From RGIG8775 sp045612185 (GTDB lineage Bacteria > Bacillota > Clostridia > Oscillospirales > CAG-272), in the NCBI GenBank assembly GCA_045612185.1, contig JAZKYO010000092.1, positions 10,775 through 74,774 on the forward strand: a stretch of 64,000 bases of DNA. The letters are read 5' to 3'. Under the pieces are notes generated by a model. The model did not search any database and was not told the DNA's origin. It was given only the letters and a program-made list of their open reading frames with translations. Within the stretch, counting starts at the first letter, position 1. Every line of letters begins with the position of its first letter. This document shows positions 53,024 through 61,375 of the stretch, one piece after another. A program made the translations under genes and the position numbers.

Positions 53024-55989
53024 TTTGTTTTCCTGTTTCTGAATTTGTTAATCGTATATATTACAAAACCTATTATCCACGCAAGCTGATAACCGACAAT
53101 GCATATAGGAAATACCTTGTCAAACACACCGAATACCGAAATAACTATGACCGAACACAAGCCTACAAGCGCATAAATTATCCACAGAATATTCATAATA
53201 GAATTCGTGCGTTTAATTTTAAGGCCTTCAGCAAGAATTTGTGCTATCATATGAGAGTTTTTGGCAGTTATTATTCCGCTGTTCGACTTTCTTTCTATTG
53301 GAACAAGGTCGTTAAAAGTCGGACGCATAACCTTTATTGACTCACTGTTATCTCCGCGCAAGCGTGCAATCATCGCCTCAGTAACATTAGGGTCTACTGT
53401 TCTAACACCAACGTGTACGCGATTTTCCGCCATATCGTCAGCAAATTGCTCAAAATAATGGTCGATATCGTATTTGAGGTTCATCTTCGCGCAAATTGCA
53501 CCATTTACCGACATGTACATCACGCATATATCGTCTTTTTCAATGGGCTTTTCATCATGACATTTGCCAAACTGAACCCCTTTTTCAACCATAAAATCAT
53601 ATTTACCCACAAGAATTCGGTTCTTTTCATCAACCAACGCCTCGATACCACTTTGGTATACTGAAAGAAATCTGACGCTATCCGAAAGTTTCATTTTTTC
53701 AGAAACCTCACCAAATGCGTTTTTCAATGGACTATTAAGTTTCATAAATATTGAAAGATAATAGTAATTTACGTCAACAATATTAAAGCCATTATGCGGC
53801 TCAAGGTTCAAAACCCGGATACCGCGTTTTCCAAATATCTCGGTGTCGTCCATGTAAACTGTGTGGGGACCTACGTACTCATCGTCTATAGTTTCACCTA
53901 TAATCGCGCTGTCAAGCTCACGAAGATTTCCCGATACAATGTAAAAAGGCAATGATCCAAGGAACATAAACTGTGTCGGAATAGAAAGCATAATAGAAAG
54001 TTCAAACGCGAAAACGAAATACGCAAAATCGTCTGTAACAATAACCGCGACAACCGCAACAAGCAACGCAAGCAGCATAGTCAGCATAGTGTAGCTATAG
54101 CGAACCTGGTAGGATTGTGGGCTTTTTGCACTTCTCTCAAAATATTTACCGACAAAATTGATATCTTCTATTACGAAATCATTTCCCGTCAGAAAAGATT
54201 GCTTTTTTATGGTGTCAGCAGTAATATCAAGTCGCTCCAACGCAATTTTAGGTCTGCCGTCAGATACAAATTTAAACGTAAGCATCTCCCTTGATATTTG
54301 GAAATATTCACCGACAATATCGAGCAACAATCCAAATATAACAATAGAATTAAGCATAAGCATATTATCATCACCAAAAACTGTAATAGACAAAATGCTG
54401 TAAAGCAAATTCACAAGAAATACAAAGCTTACGGTCGAGTAATAATTGGGGCGGCTCATAAAGAATCCAACGATGCCCAAAAACAGCTTTTTTGCCGAAA
54501 GTGCTACGGCAACAACCATCAAAAGTACAGATACAAGACCATAATATAACGGAACATCCAAGAACTCACTTATGTACGGAATACTTACAGAATCAAAAGA
54601 ATAAATCATTTCGCAAAAAGCCAACAAAACGAAAAGAAAAGCAGAAACCCCAAGTCGTAGTGCTATATGCTTTTTTTCTTTGCGATATCGGTCTTTAATA
54701 TCGTCTTCTTCATCATCAGACGTATACTCGTTTGTTCTGTAATCAAGAATAATATTACCGACTGTCCCCTTTTCCGATGGATTTACAAAATTGTGCTTTG
54801 CCTCCCTAACCTTAACAAATCCTATGGCATCTTCCAAAGAATCTTTATTTCCAAGGGAAATTGTGAGGTTTATATCAGCCTCGTCAAGGCTATGATACTC
54901 ATCAGGGGCAACACTATCGGGATATACACCGTTCTTTTCATCGTTTTCTGTTAAATGAGTTGGGGTGACATCACCCTGCTTAGAAAATGCCGAAGTAACA
55001 TCCTCGATGGCAACAGTTTCGGGTTCTTCCAAGTTGTTTTGGGCAAGTGCCAAAAGGTTACGCAAAACGTCGTCCATTTCACCCTCGTCTCCCAAATCCT
55101 CCGTTTCGACATCACGAACTTCAGCAGAAATTACCTTTTCGGTTTCGTCGAGAGTTTCAGTATTATCCGCAATCTCATCGGAAAGATCAATCATCTCATC
55201 TACATCATCAAAAGCTTCATCAACCACACCTGTGAGTTCCTCAATAGCCTCAACAGTGTCTTCATCTGTTTCGGCAGATTCATCAACCTCCGCGGAAAGC
55301 TCCTCAAAGACCTCGGTAGCCGCTTCATCATCAATGGAAATATCCTCAATTGCCTGCAAAGGCTCGCTTTCGGACTCATCTTGTTCGTCAAAATTCTCTC
55401 CGTTGTCATCAGTCTCTGTATCATTGTTGAATTCCTCAAAAAAGTCTTCGCGTGTCAGACTTTCAGGAAGTTCTTCAAGTTCTTCAAAGCTTTCCTCAAG
55501 CTCATCTTCCAACACCTCATCCTCGGAAACAACATCTTCTTCTGTCTCTTCTTTCTCGTAAACATCGGTGTTTTCAACAGGTTCGCCATCAAGCTCGGAT
55601 TCATCATTTTCACAAAGATCGGAGCTTTCCTCGTTTTCGGAATCCATCTGTTCGATGTCCAAAGTTGTGCCTGTTTCTTCAGGTCTTTCATCACTGTCAA
55701 TCAGCTCAACTTCTTCAGTTGCTCCACTATCTTCATCATCTTCGATTTCTTCGATCTCGAATCCGCTTATATCATATTTTTCGGCATCAGCCGACTTTGT
55801 CTTTTTGACGCTGTCTTCACCAATATCAGCCATAATCAAATCAATAAGCTCATCGGGAGATTTTTTGCCGCCTTTTTGGGCAACGTCGGCAGGCGCTTCG
55901 GACTCCTCGGCGGCAGGGCTCCGCTTTTCAACGTTTTCCTGTATGCGCTTGAGCATAGCGTCTATATCGACATCTGAATATTTTTCCAT
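53020..55989 (-). CDS. P-type-ATPase-like pseudoenzyme with long acidic N-terminal extension
   Basis: 989 residues. Residues 70-400 are very acidic, rich in Glu, Asp and Ser with short quasi-repeats. From 441 on the layout copies a P1B-type ATPase: helices near 442-465, 478-510, 517-538 and 543-565, a small actuator-like segment (570-630), a helix pair 632-690 with SIPTQFMF, then a cytoplasmic part, and two final helices (930-980). The phosphorylation motif DKTGT reads DDTEI (714-718), the TGD motif reads TVD (864-866), and no GDGxND is seen. VDEKNRILVGKYDFMVEKGV resembles the nucleotide-binding domain. It therefore looks catalytically inactive. Role unknown. AAAGGAG precedes the ATG; located between rlmB and TIGR03960. 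Confidence 0.7.
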   Translation of the reverse strand: MEKYSDVDIDAMLKRIQENVEKRSPAAEESEAPADVAQKGGKKSPDELIDLIMADIGEDSVKKTKSADAEKYDISGFEIEEIEDDEDSGATEEVELIDSDERPEETGTTLDIEQMDSENEESSDLCENDESELDGEPVENTDVYEKEETEEDVVSEDEVLEDELEESFEELEELPESLTREDFFEEFNNDTETDDNGENFDEQDESESEPLQAIEDISIDDEAATEVFEELSAEVDESAETDEDTVEAIEELTGVVDEAFDDVDEMIDLSDEIADNTETLDETEKVISAEVRDVETEDLGDEGEMDDVLRNLLALAQNNLEEPETVAIEDVTSAFSKQGDVTPTHLTENDEKNGVYPDSVAPDEYHSLDEADINLTISLGNKDSLEDAIGFVKVREAKHNFVNPSEKGTVGNIILDYRTNEYTSDDEEDDIKDRYRKEKKHIALRLGVSAFLFVLLAFCEMIYSFDSVSIPYISEFLDVPLYYGLVSVLLMVVAVALSAKKLFLGIVGFFMSRPNYYSTVSFVFLVNLLYSILSITVFGDDNMLMLNSIVIFGLLLDIVGEYFQISREMLTFKFVSDGRPKIALERLDITADTIKKQSFLTGNDFVIEDINFVGKYFERSAKSPQSYQVRYSYTMLTMLLALLVAVVAVIVTDDFAYFVFAFELSIMLSIPTQFMFLGSLPFYIVSGNLRELDSAIIGETIDDEYVGPHTVYMDDTEIFGKRGIRVLNLEPHNGFNIVDVNYYYLSIFMKLNSPLKNAFGEVSEKMKLSDSVRFLSVYQSGIEALVDEKNRILVGKYDFMVEKGVQFGKCHDEKPIEKDDICVMYMSVNGAICAKMNLKYDIDHYFEQFADDMAENRVHVGVRTVDPNVTEAMIARLRGDNSESIKVMRPTFNDLVPIERKSNSGIITAKNSHMIAQILAEGLKIKRTNSIMNILWIIYALVGLCSVIVISVFGVFDKVFPICIVGYQLAWIIGFVIYTINKFRNRKTK

Positions 55990-56038
55990 ACCAAAACTCC
56001 TTTCCGCAGTAGTTTTTTGTATTTGATACTATTTTCTA

Positions 56039-56872
56039 CTATTTTCTATGCTGACGGGCAGCCTCCGAAAGAATAACCGCAGCGGCAGTTGAAACGTTAA
56101 AGGAGTTTACATGTCCATACATAGGTATTGACGTTATAAAATCGCTTTTTTCCATAACCAACTTAGAAACTCCATCTCCTTCGCTTCCAAATACAATTGC
56201 GCAACCGCCGGAAAAATCGGTGTCATAGTAGCTTTGACCGCCGGCTTCTGCCGCGTATATCCATATGTTGTTTTTCTTAAGCGTTTCTATTGTTGACGCT
56301 ATATTCACTACCTTAGCGATTGCCAAATGCTCAATAGCCCCCGCAGACGCCTTTGTCACAAGAGGGGTAAGTCCCGTAGCACGTCGCTTGGGAATTATAA
56401 GACCGTGAGCGCCTACACCTTCAGCGCAACGGATAAGCGCACCAAGATTATACGGATCGGTAATACCGTCAGAAATTACTATAAGCGGCTTTTCGCCTCT
56501 CTCCTCAGCTATTTTCAGGATATCCTCAACCGTACAGTATTCCTTCTCTGCCGCCATGGCTATTATTCCCTGATGAGGCGCAAATCCTGACATGGAATCA
56601 AGCTTAGCCTTTTCAACTTCCACAATCGGTATAGATCTCGCGATAGCCTCGGCTACAAGGACAGTTACCGAACCCTCATGTTCGCCTTTTTTAACCAAAA
56701 TTTTATCTATCGCCCTTCCCGATTTTAAAAGCTCTCTTACCGCATTTCTGCCTATAACTATGCCGCTGTTTTCTTCCTCAGCCTCGACACGACGCTCCGG
56801 TAAGTCTTCTCTGCGTTTTTTTCTGAATCCATTCTGATTGTCTTTTTTATATCTGTTTTTGTAATCCGGCAT
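56039..56872 (-). CDS. rlmB: 23S rRNA 2'-O-ribose methyltransferase RlmB (SpoU/TrmH family)
   Basis: 277 residues. Basic N-terminal tail, substrate-binding domain (VIGRNAVRELLKSGRAIDKILV), and the knotted SPOUT domain with motifs ISDGITDPYNLGALIRCAEGVG, GCAIVFGSEGDGVS and IPMYGHVNSFNVSTAAAVIL. It methylates G2251 (E. coli numbering) of 23S rRNA, or an equivalent site. AAAGGGG precedes the ATG. First gene of the operon that runs to 46.4 kb. Confidence 0.93.
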   Translation of the reverse strand: MPDYKNRYKKDNQNGFRKKRREDLPERRVEAEEENSGIVIGRNAVRELLKSGRAIDKILVKKGEHEGSVTVLVAEAIARSIPIVEVEKAKLDSMSGFAPHQGIIAMAAEKEYCTVEDILKIAEERGEKPLIVISDGITDPYNLGALIRCAEGVGAHGLIIPKRRATGLTPLVTKASAGAIEHLAIAKVVNIASTIETLKKNNIWIYAAEAGGQSYYDTDFSGGCAIVFGSEGDGVSKLVMEKSDFITSIPMYGHVNSFNVSTAAAVILSEAARQHRK

Positions 56873-56915
56873 ATTTTACCCCTTTATACTTGCTCAAAAT
56901 ATATTTTTTCATTAT

Positions 56916-56944
56916 ATTATATCACATTTTAAAAGATTTGTATA
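56916..56944 (-). promoter_or_regulatory. promoter of the rlmB operon
   Basis: On the minus strand TATACA, 17 bp, TATAAT with an upstream TGTGA. The rest of 56945-57103 is AT-rich, without recognisable features. Confidence 0.6.
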
Positions 56945-57105
56945 TACCTTTTCACCATTTTTTTCAGCTTTTTACGTTTTTCACACAAAAAATATAAAAT
57001 GATAATTTCATCCATAGAATTTAGTATTTCGTGTAGATTAATTAACCAAAGTAAGTATTCTCTTGTGGAATATTTTGACTGAGTAGATTATTTCAAATAA
57101 TATAA

Positions 57106-57137
57106 AAAAAAGGCATCGCTTACGCGATGCCTTTTTT
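57106..57137. terminator. terminator of the AraC-family gene
   Basis: AGGCATCGC (57111-57119), loop TTAC, GCGATGCCT (57124-57132), flanked by A and T runs; works in either direction and lies 8 bases past the stop. Confidence 0.92.
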
Positions 57138-57144
57138 AATGTTC

Positions 57145-58008
57145 CTACGTATTCTGTTTTCTAAATTTCAAGGGAGAAATACCGTATTTGTTTTTGAATA
57201 AGGTATAAAAATAGTTCTCTGCCCCAAGATTAACACTGCGAGCGATATCACCTATCGACATATCGGTGTTTTTCAAAAGCATAACTGCGTAAGCAAGTTT
57301 TTTCTGTATAACCAATTGAGACAAAGTGCAGCCATACTCTTTCTTCAATATCCTGGAAACTTGTCTCGTACTTAAGAAAACACGTGCGGCAATGTCTGTC
57401 AAGGTTATTTTGTTGTTTAGATTGGAATTAATATAGGTTTCTATTTCTCCTATGTGCTTAGAATCATTTTGATTGATTGGAAGTTCATCATTTTTGGGCA
57501 TCAGCGCGCTAAATATTTCTCTGAATACAAGGGTGGTCAGGAGTTCAGCGTCCTTTTCTGCTGTGCTTGTATTTTCCACGCTTTTTCGTGAAACAGCTTT
57601 GATATAGTATTCAATATCATCAGAAAGCGGCAACTCATATATCCGATTCTGTAATACAGAGCTTATTTGTTCCGCCTTGAACTCACCTTTCCTATTCTTC
57701 TCGAACGAAAACAGAAGGCAAAAGCTACCGTTCATATCTGTAACCGTATAGTGCTCTGTACGAGGCGGAATTATAACTACCTTTCTTTCATACGATAACG
57801 TTCTGTTTCCTGTAACAATTTTAAGGATTCCTTCCGTGACGAAAAAGACTTCGTAAGTGAAATGTGAGTGGATGTGACCTACCTTTTCCGAGTCTTGGGA
57901 ATTACTGTTTCTTCGTTTTAATTGGGGGCTCTCCCCTACCCTTATCACTTTCAGTTTTATTCCCAAAGCATCGACTGTAAGCGTAGGTTTATTATTTCTA
58001 TTTTTCAT
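57145..58008 (-). CDS. AraC family transcriptional regulator
   Basis: 287 residues: N-terminal cupin (HIHSHFTYEVFFVTEGILKI near 45-64) and C-terminal double helix-turn-helix (KITLTDIAARVFLSTRQVSR, then MSIGDIARSVNLGAENYFY and TLFKNKYGISPLKFRK). Divergent from the GH51-type gene, so it most likely senses an arabinose-type sugar and controls that gene. No ribosome-binding site precedes the ATG, and the -10 box lies seven bases upstream, so the mRNA is predicted to be leaderless or nearly so. Confidence 0.92.
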   Translation of the reverse strand: MKNRNNKPTLTVDALGIKLKVIRVGESPQLKRRNSNSQDSEKVGHIHSHFTYEVFFVTEGILKIVTGNRTLSYERKVVIIPPRTEHYTVTDMNGSFCLLFSFEKNRKGEFKAEQISSVLQNRIYELPLSDDIEYYIKAVSRKSVENTSTAEKDAELLTTLVFREIFSALMPKNDELPINQNDSKHIGEIETYINSNLNNKITLTDIAARVFLSTRQVSRILKKEYGCTLSQLVIQKKLAYAVMLLKNTDMSIGDIARSVNLGAENYFYTLFKNKYGISPLKFRKQNT

Positions 58009-58014
58009 AATTGT

Positions 58015-58043
58015 ATTTTATCACATATTCAAGTATAAATCAA
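58015..58043 (-). promoter_or_regulatory. promoter of the AraC-family gene (leaderless)
   Basis: On the minus strand TTGATT, 17 bp, TAAAAT; the -10 ends seven bases before the ATG. Two CAAGTA repeats overlap it. Confidence 0.65.
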
Positions 58044-58100
58044 GTAAAAAACTAAAAAATCAAGACATATTTGTACAAAACCAGTCCGTCTTATTACTTG
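58030..58100. promoter_or_regulatory. phased CAAG repeats, AraC operator candidates
   Basis: CAAGTA at 58030 and 58041, CAAGAC at 58061, and an inverted copy TTACTTG at 58094-58100 overlapping the GH51 -35 box. Spacings of 11 and 20 bases are close to whole helical turns, fitting an AraC-type dimer that binds direct repeats. Confidence 0.45.
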
Positions 58101-58126
58101 ACTTTTTCTTTTGTCAGGTTTAAAAT
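58098..58126 (+). promoter_or_regulatory. promoter of the GH51-type gene
   Basis: TTGACT (58098-58103), 17 bp, TAAAAT (58121-58126). Confidence 0.72.
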
Positions 58127-58159
58127 AGAATCATCACAATCCCCAAAGGAGGACAAAAT

Positions 58160-59617
58160 ATGATTACGTTGAAAATAAACGTTAAAGAAAAGCACGAGAT
58201 ATCTCCTTATCTCTATATGCAGTTTATGGAGCCTCTCAGCACTTGCGACCCCTCGGTAGATGCCGCATGGGATTTTATTGAAAACGACTGGTATCCTTCG
58301 GTTATCGACAAAGTTCGCGAGCTTGCGCCCACTATGGTTCGTTGGGGCGGATGCTTTGCTTCATATTACCATTGGAAAGAAGCTATTGGAAAATTCGAGG
58401 AACGCATTCCCATGGTAAATTACCATTGGGGAGGACTTTACAACAATCAAGTAGGAACTCATGAGATAATTGATTTTTGCCGCAAGGTTAACGCTGAGCC
58501 GCTTTTGGTTGTTAATATGGAGTCTGATGGCCGCATGCCTTGGGCGCATCCAAAAAACGGAACAAACCGCTTGGGAACTGCGCAAGAGGCTGCCGAGTGG
58601 GTTGATTACTGCAACAATCCCAACAACGCTCTTCGTATTAAAAACGGTGCGACGGTGCCTTTTAACGTGAAATACTGGCAGATTGGAAACGAAACTTCAT
58701 ATATTTGCGGATACAATAGCGACGAGTGCATTGACGCTACCAAGCGTTTTGTAGAAGCTATGAGACGGATTGATCCATCGCTAAAGCTTATCGGTTGGGG
58801 TGAGCCGAACAAAACCGACGACACCTGGTGCAAAAAGATGAGTGAGGTTGATGGGATAGACATCATTGCCTTCCACCATCATTTTGGTTCTGGTCTTCCC
58901 GATTCCCCTTTGTGCGGCACGAAATACAGAGATAACTATGAAAACACCTGGGTTCATCTTATGAACGCCTATAAATCTATGGAAGAACGCTTTGCCGTAA
59001 TGCGAGCAGACTGTGGTAATAAGCGGCTTGCCATGACCGAGGGACACTTTGCCGTTAACGGAAGAAACCGTAACGAGGTGCTTTCTTCTTGGGGTGCAGG
59101 CGTTGCGTACGCAAGATGTCATAATGTTCTAATGAGAAACAGCGACGTTTTGGATATAGCTACACTTGCCGACTTCTTTGGAACTTCATGGCAGGTAAAC
59201 GCCCTTATGATTCCCAACAACATTCCTCAACGCGCTCCTCTTCCGGGAATGCATCCCAAGACGCCTTATCTTCAACCCGTAGGCTCTGTTATGAGCTTGT
59301 TTGGACATCATCAAGGCAAATATGATCTTGATATATCCTATAACGGTGCTATTGACGCGGTTGCCTCAAAAACAGCAAACACTGTATATATTCACGCCGC
59401 AAACACAGACATGAACTCCGCACAGACACTCAAAATTGATCTTGGCGGTATAAAAATCAAGCAGGCGCGTATGTATTACATTGCAGCAAAGGCAGATACA
59501 GAGATCACCGTTGACACCCCCGACTGTTTTGCGGTAAAAGAAACCGTATTTGACAACGACTCGGTTATTCTCCCTCCCGCCGCCGTTGCAGCTATCGAAA
59601 TAGAGCTTAACGACTAA
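58160..59617 (+). CDS. alpha-L-arabinofuranosidase-like glycoside hydrolase (GH51-type)
   Basis: 485 residues, no signal peptide: cytoplasmic. Clan GH-A barrel with the GH51-like start ISPYLYMQFMEPL, MVRWGGCFASYYHW, acid/base E178 in YWQIGNETS, and likely nucleophile E294 in AMTEGHF. A C-terminal beta domain follows (about 390-485). It would release arabinofuranose or a related sugar from short oligosaccharides. AAAGGAGG precedes the ATG. Divergent AraC regulator and its own terminator. Sequence differs enough from textbook GH51 that another clan A activity is possible. Confidence 0.8.
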   Translation: MITLKINVKEKHEISPYLYMQFMEPLSTCDPSVDAAWDFIENDWYPSVIDKVRELAPTMVRWGGCFASYYHWKEAIGKFEERIPMVNYHWGGLYNNQVGTHEIIDFCRKVNAEPLLVVNMESDGRMPWAHPKNGTNRLGTAQEAAEWVDYCNNPNNALRIKNGATVPFNVKYWQIGNETSYICGYNSDECIDATKRFVEAMRRIDPSLKLIGWGEPNKTDDTWCKKMSEVDGIDIIAFHHHFGSGLPDSPLCGTKYRDNYENTWVHLMNAYKSMEERFAVMRADCGNKRLAMTEGHFAVNGRNRNEVLSSWGAGVAYARCHNVLMRNSDVLDIATLADFFGTSWQVNALMIPNNIPQRAPLPGMHPKTPYLQPVGSVMSLFGHHQGKYDLDISYNGAIDAVASKTANTVYIHAANTDMNSAQTLKIDLGGIKIKQARMYYIAAKADTEITVDTPDCFAVKETVFDNDSVILPPAAVAAIEIELND

Positions 59618-59620
59618 CAG

Positions 59621-59650
59621 AAAAACGGACACGATTACGTGTCCGTTTTT
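59621..59650 (+). terminator. terminator of the GH51-type gene
   Basis: Perfect 13-bp stem AAAAACGGACACG (59621-59633), loop ATTA, CGTGTCCGTTTTT (59638-59650). Confidence 0.94.
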
Positions 59651-59687
59651 CAATTCTATTTGTATCTTAACCCAAAAGAAATTAATC

Positions 59688-60095
59688 TCAAGACCAAAGA
59701 GCCTTCATAAACATAGGATACGCCTCATCCGTAATGTTTACTACTCGGCGGACAAGCTTAAGGCACTCTTCACCGCAAGTAACATCGTCGATGTATGCGT
59801 CAAGCGAGCAGATAATATCGTTATCCTTATCAAGATAGAACTTAACCCAACGATATTTCTTGTTCAATTCATTACATGCAAGCAAACCTGCCGCAGCGTT
59901 GTTATTGAAGTTAGCAATCTCAAAGCAGTACACTTGAATCATGCTGTCTCCGTCCTCGTCAAAAGAAACGTACACAGGAATAGACTTAAGGTTATCTCCG
60001 CTATACACAACCTTAACAACATGGTCATTAGAGTTGGTATATTTAACCCCCTTTGCGTCCATATAATTCATAAAGAGTTGTTTGTAATTTGCCAT
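59688..60095 (-). CDS. YbjN-domain-like small protein
   Basis: 135 residues. The layout resembles YbjN-type domains (type III chaperone-like fold): VVKVVYSGDNLKSIPVYVSFDEDGD, an N-N-N-A-A-A-G-L-L-A-C-N-E-L-N-K-K-Y-R helix, KFYLDKDNDIICSLDAYID, and a C-terminal amphipathic helix. Probably a cytosolic protein-binding factor; no specific role. AAGGAG precedes the ATG. Own promoter; the assignment is by pattern only. Confidence 0.6.
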   Translation of the reverse strand: MANYKQLFMNYMDAKGVKYTNSNDHVVKVVYSGDNLKSIPVYVSFDEDGDSMIQVYCFEIANFNNNAAAGLLACNELNKKYRWVKFYLDKDNDIICSLDAYIDDVTCGEECLKLVRRVVNITDEAYPMFMKALWS

Positions 60096-60126
60096 TTTTA
60101 CTTCTCCTTTTTATTTTATTGTATTA

Positions 60127-60155
60127 ATTATAAAACAAAATCAGACAAAAGTCAA
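60127..60155 (-). promoter_or_regulatory. sigma-A promoter of the YbjN-like gene
   Basis: On the minus strand TTGACT, 17 bp, TATAAT. Confidence 0.78.
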
Positions 60156-60159
60156 TATA

Positions 60160-60345
60160 TTACTTGCTTTCTTTAGCAAGTTTGTAGGTATGTTCAATTG
60201 TGGCAATATCATTTTGTTCATTTTCACCAAAAGCAGGGTTCGATACACGCTCTATTATCTATGTTTCGAACACTTTTAAAGTATCAAGTGCGGCGAAAGG
60301 GGCGTGTTTCTCACAAAGTTTCTCTATTAAATACTTCTCCCCCAT
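60160..60345 (-). pseudogene. 61-residue coding-like frame with one internal TAG
   Basis: From ATG 60345 the frame reads 28 codons to VFET, then TAG (60259-60261), then 32 more codons (IIERVSNPAFGENE...) to TAA at 60160. Both halves have ordinary protein-like composition and local codon use, and no other stop occurs in 62 codons. It sits between a bidirectional terminator (60359-60387) and the promoter of the next gene, leaving no room for its own promoter, so a decayed gene fragment is the simplest reading. No family is recognised. This is the only content seen in the 319-base gap between the flanking genes besides the terminator and promoter. Confidence 0.45.
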
Positions 60346-60358
60346 CCTTAGGAGCGGT

Positions 60359-60387
60359 AAAAAGCAACCCAATCGGGTTGCTTTTTT
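60359..60387. terminator. terminator of the membrane/zinc-ribbon gene
   Basis: Perfect 12-bp stem AAAAAGCAACCC (60359-60370), loop AATC, GGGTTGCTTTTT (60375-60386); symmetric. Confidence 0.92.
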
Positions 60388-60414
60388 AAATATATTGAAA
60401 AAAAGATGGCTAAT

Positions 60415-61242
60415 TTATTTCGACTTTTTGGGTTTGTTAGGGTCAACGATCTTACCGTCAAGCTGATTTTCCAAGAAAAATGCATCTACCATTTCTTCAA
60501 CATCTTTATGGTAATCAATTTTTACACCGTTATATCTTGGGTATGCGACTGTATCATTACCAATCTGAGGCTTAGTTCTTTCCTCAAACTTGGGATTATT
60601 CTTGCTGTGAATACTGTAAGGAAGTTTTGCTCGTTTTTCGGGATCATTATAATCCTCAACAACGGATCTAACAGCGTTTTCAAGTCTCATCTTAACAAGC
60701 TCTACATCTCTCACCGCCACCTTTTTTTCTTCCATAGAACATCTAAAAGGCGAAACGGTATAAATAAGTTTTTTCACATTTCCGCAGTTGGGACATTTAA
60801 GCATAATTGAAACAACTGCTGTTGCAGAACCCCTTGCAGTAACGGAATCAACTACACCATTGTTGCTGGAAGGATGGCTAACTCCATCATAAGAAGCTGC
60901 ATCAGACTCGATAGTATAAGTAACAAACTCGGCGTATTCCGCGGGACTTTTGATAGTTGCAAGCGTGTTACACTTATCACAAGTAAGAGCAGCGAATTTT
61001 TCTTTTGCTTTCTTTATAACAAAAAGCAAAAATCCAAAGAGCATTACACCAAATATGCCAATCAAACCAAAAATCATTAAGAAACCAAGCGGACCAATGT
61101 TAGACAGACCTGCAAACAATACTGCCGCACCAATCGATCCGTAAAGCCACGGCAATATTTCCTTCTTTCTCTGGTCAGCCTCCGCGATCGTATTGATCGG
61201 GTCCTTTACTAAATGCTTAATCGTTTTAATTGGGTTTTTCAT
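60415..61242 (-). CDS. uncharacterised membrane protein with split zinc ribbon
   Basis: 275 residues: a basic, amphipathic N-terminus (1-30), two membrane helices (about 33-49 and 53-77), then a soluble domain with two Cys pairs C88-x2-C91 and C150-x2-C153 that could form one zinc ribbon, and a charged C-terminal tail ending in KPKKSK. AGGAGG precedes the ATG. The promoter contains a palindrome probably bound by the divergent XRE regulator. No family recognised; a stress-induced or phage-response membrane factor are possibilities only. Confidence 0.7.
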   Translation of the reverse strand: MKNPIKTIKHLVKDPINTIAEADQRKKEILPWLYGSIGAAVLFAGLSNIGPLGFLMIFGLIGIFGVMLFGFLLFVIKKAKEKFAALTCDKCNTLATIKSPAEYAEFVTYTIESDAASYDGVSHPSSNNGVVDSVTARGSATAVVSIMLKCPNCGNVKKLIYTVSPFRCSMEEKKVAVRDVELVKMRLENAVRSVVEDYNDPEKRAKLPYSIHSKNNPKFEERTKPQIGNDTVAYPRYNGVKIDYHKDVEEMVDAFFLENQLDGKIVDPNKPKKSK

Positions 61243-61326
61243 TTTTCTTTCCTCCTAAAAATGAATATATTAGTATCAACAGTCGTAATATTGCATAAAA
61301 TAGCAAAAATTAGGACTATCACGCAT

Positions 61327-61355
61327 ATTATAACCTATTTTAGGTTAAATGTCAA
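61327..61355 (-). promoter_or_regulatory. consensus promoter of the membrane/zinc-ribbon gene
   Basis: On the minus strand a perfect TTGACA, 17 bp, TATAAT, with operator O1 filling the spacer and -10. Confidence 0.85.
61331..61347. promoter_or_regulatory. operator O1 for the XRE regulator (candidate)
   Basis: Perfect palindrome TAACCTA-TTT-TAGGTTA, overlapping the -10 and spacer of the minus-strand promoter, an ideal position for repression. Confidence 0.7.
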
Positions 61356-61372
61356 TACCCTAAAACAGATTA
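61356..61372. promoter_or_regulatory. operator O2 for the XRE regulator (candidate)
   Basis: TACCCTAAAACAGATTA matches the reverse of O1 at 14 of 17 positions; its centre is 25 bp from that of O1. It lies just upstream of the XRE -10, suggesting autoregulation. Confidence 0.6.
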
Positions 61373-61375
61373 AAT

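Noticed and set aside
54965..55561. Plus-strand Ser-rich frame of 198 codons
   Set aside because: It is the complement of the acidic low-complexity region of the minus-strand gene; no ribosome-binding site or family.
60160..60345. Pyrrolysine or stop-codon reassignment at the internal TAG
   Set aside because: TAG ends the DUF951 gene normally, no pyl genes are in the window, and the frame has no promoter; decay is simpler.
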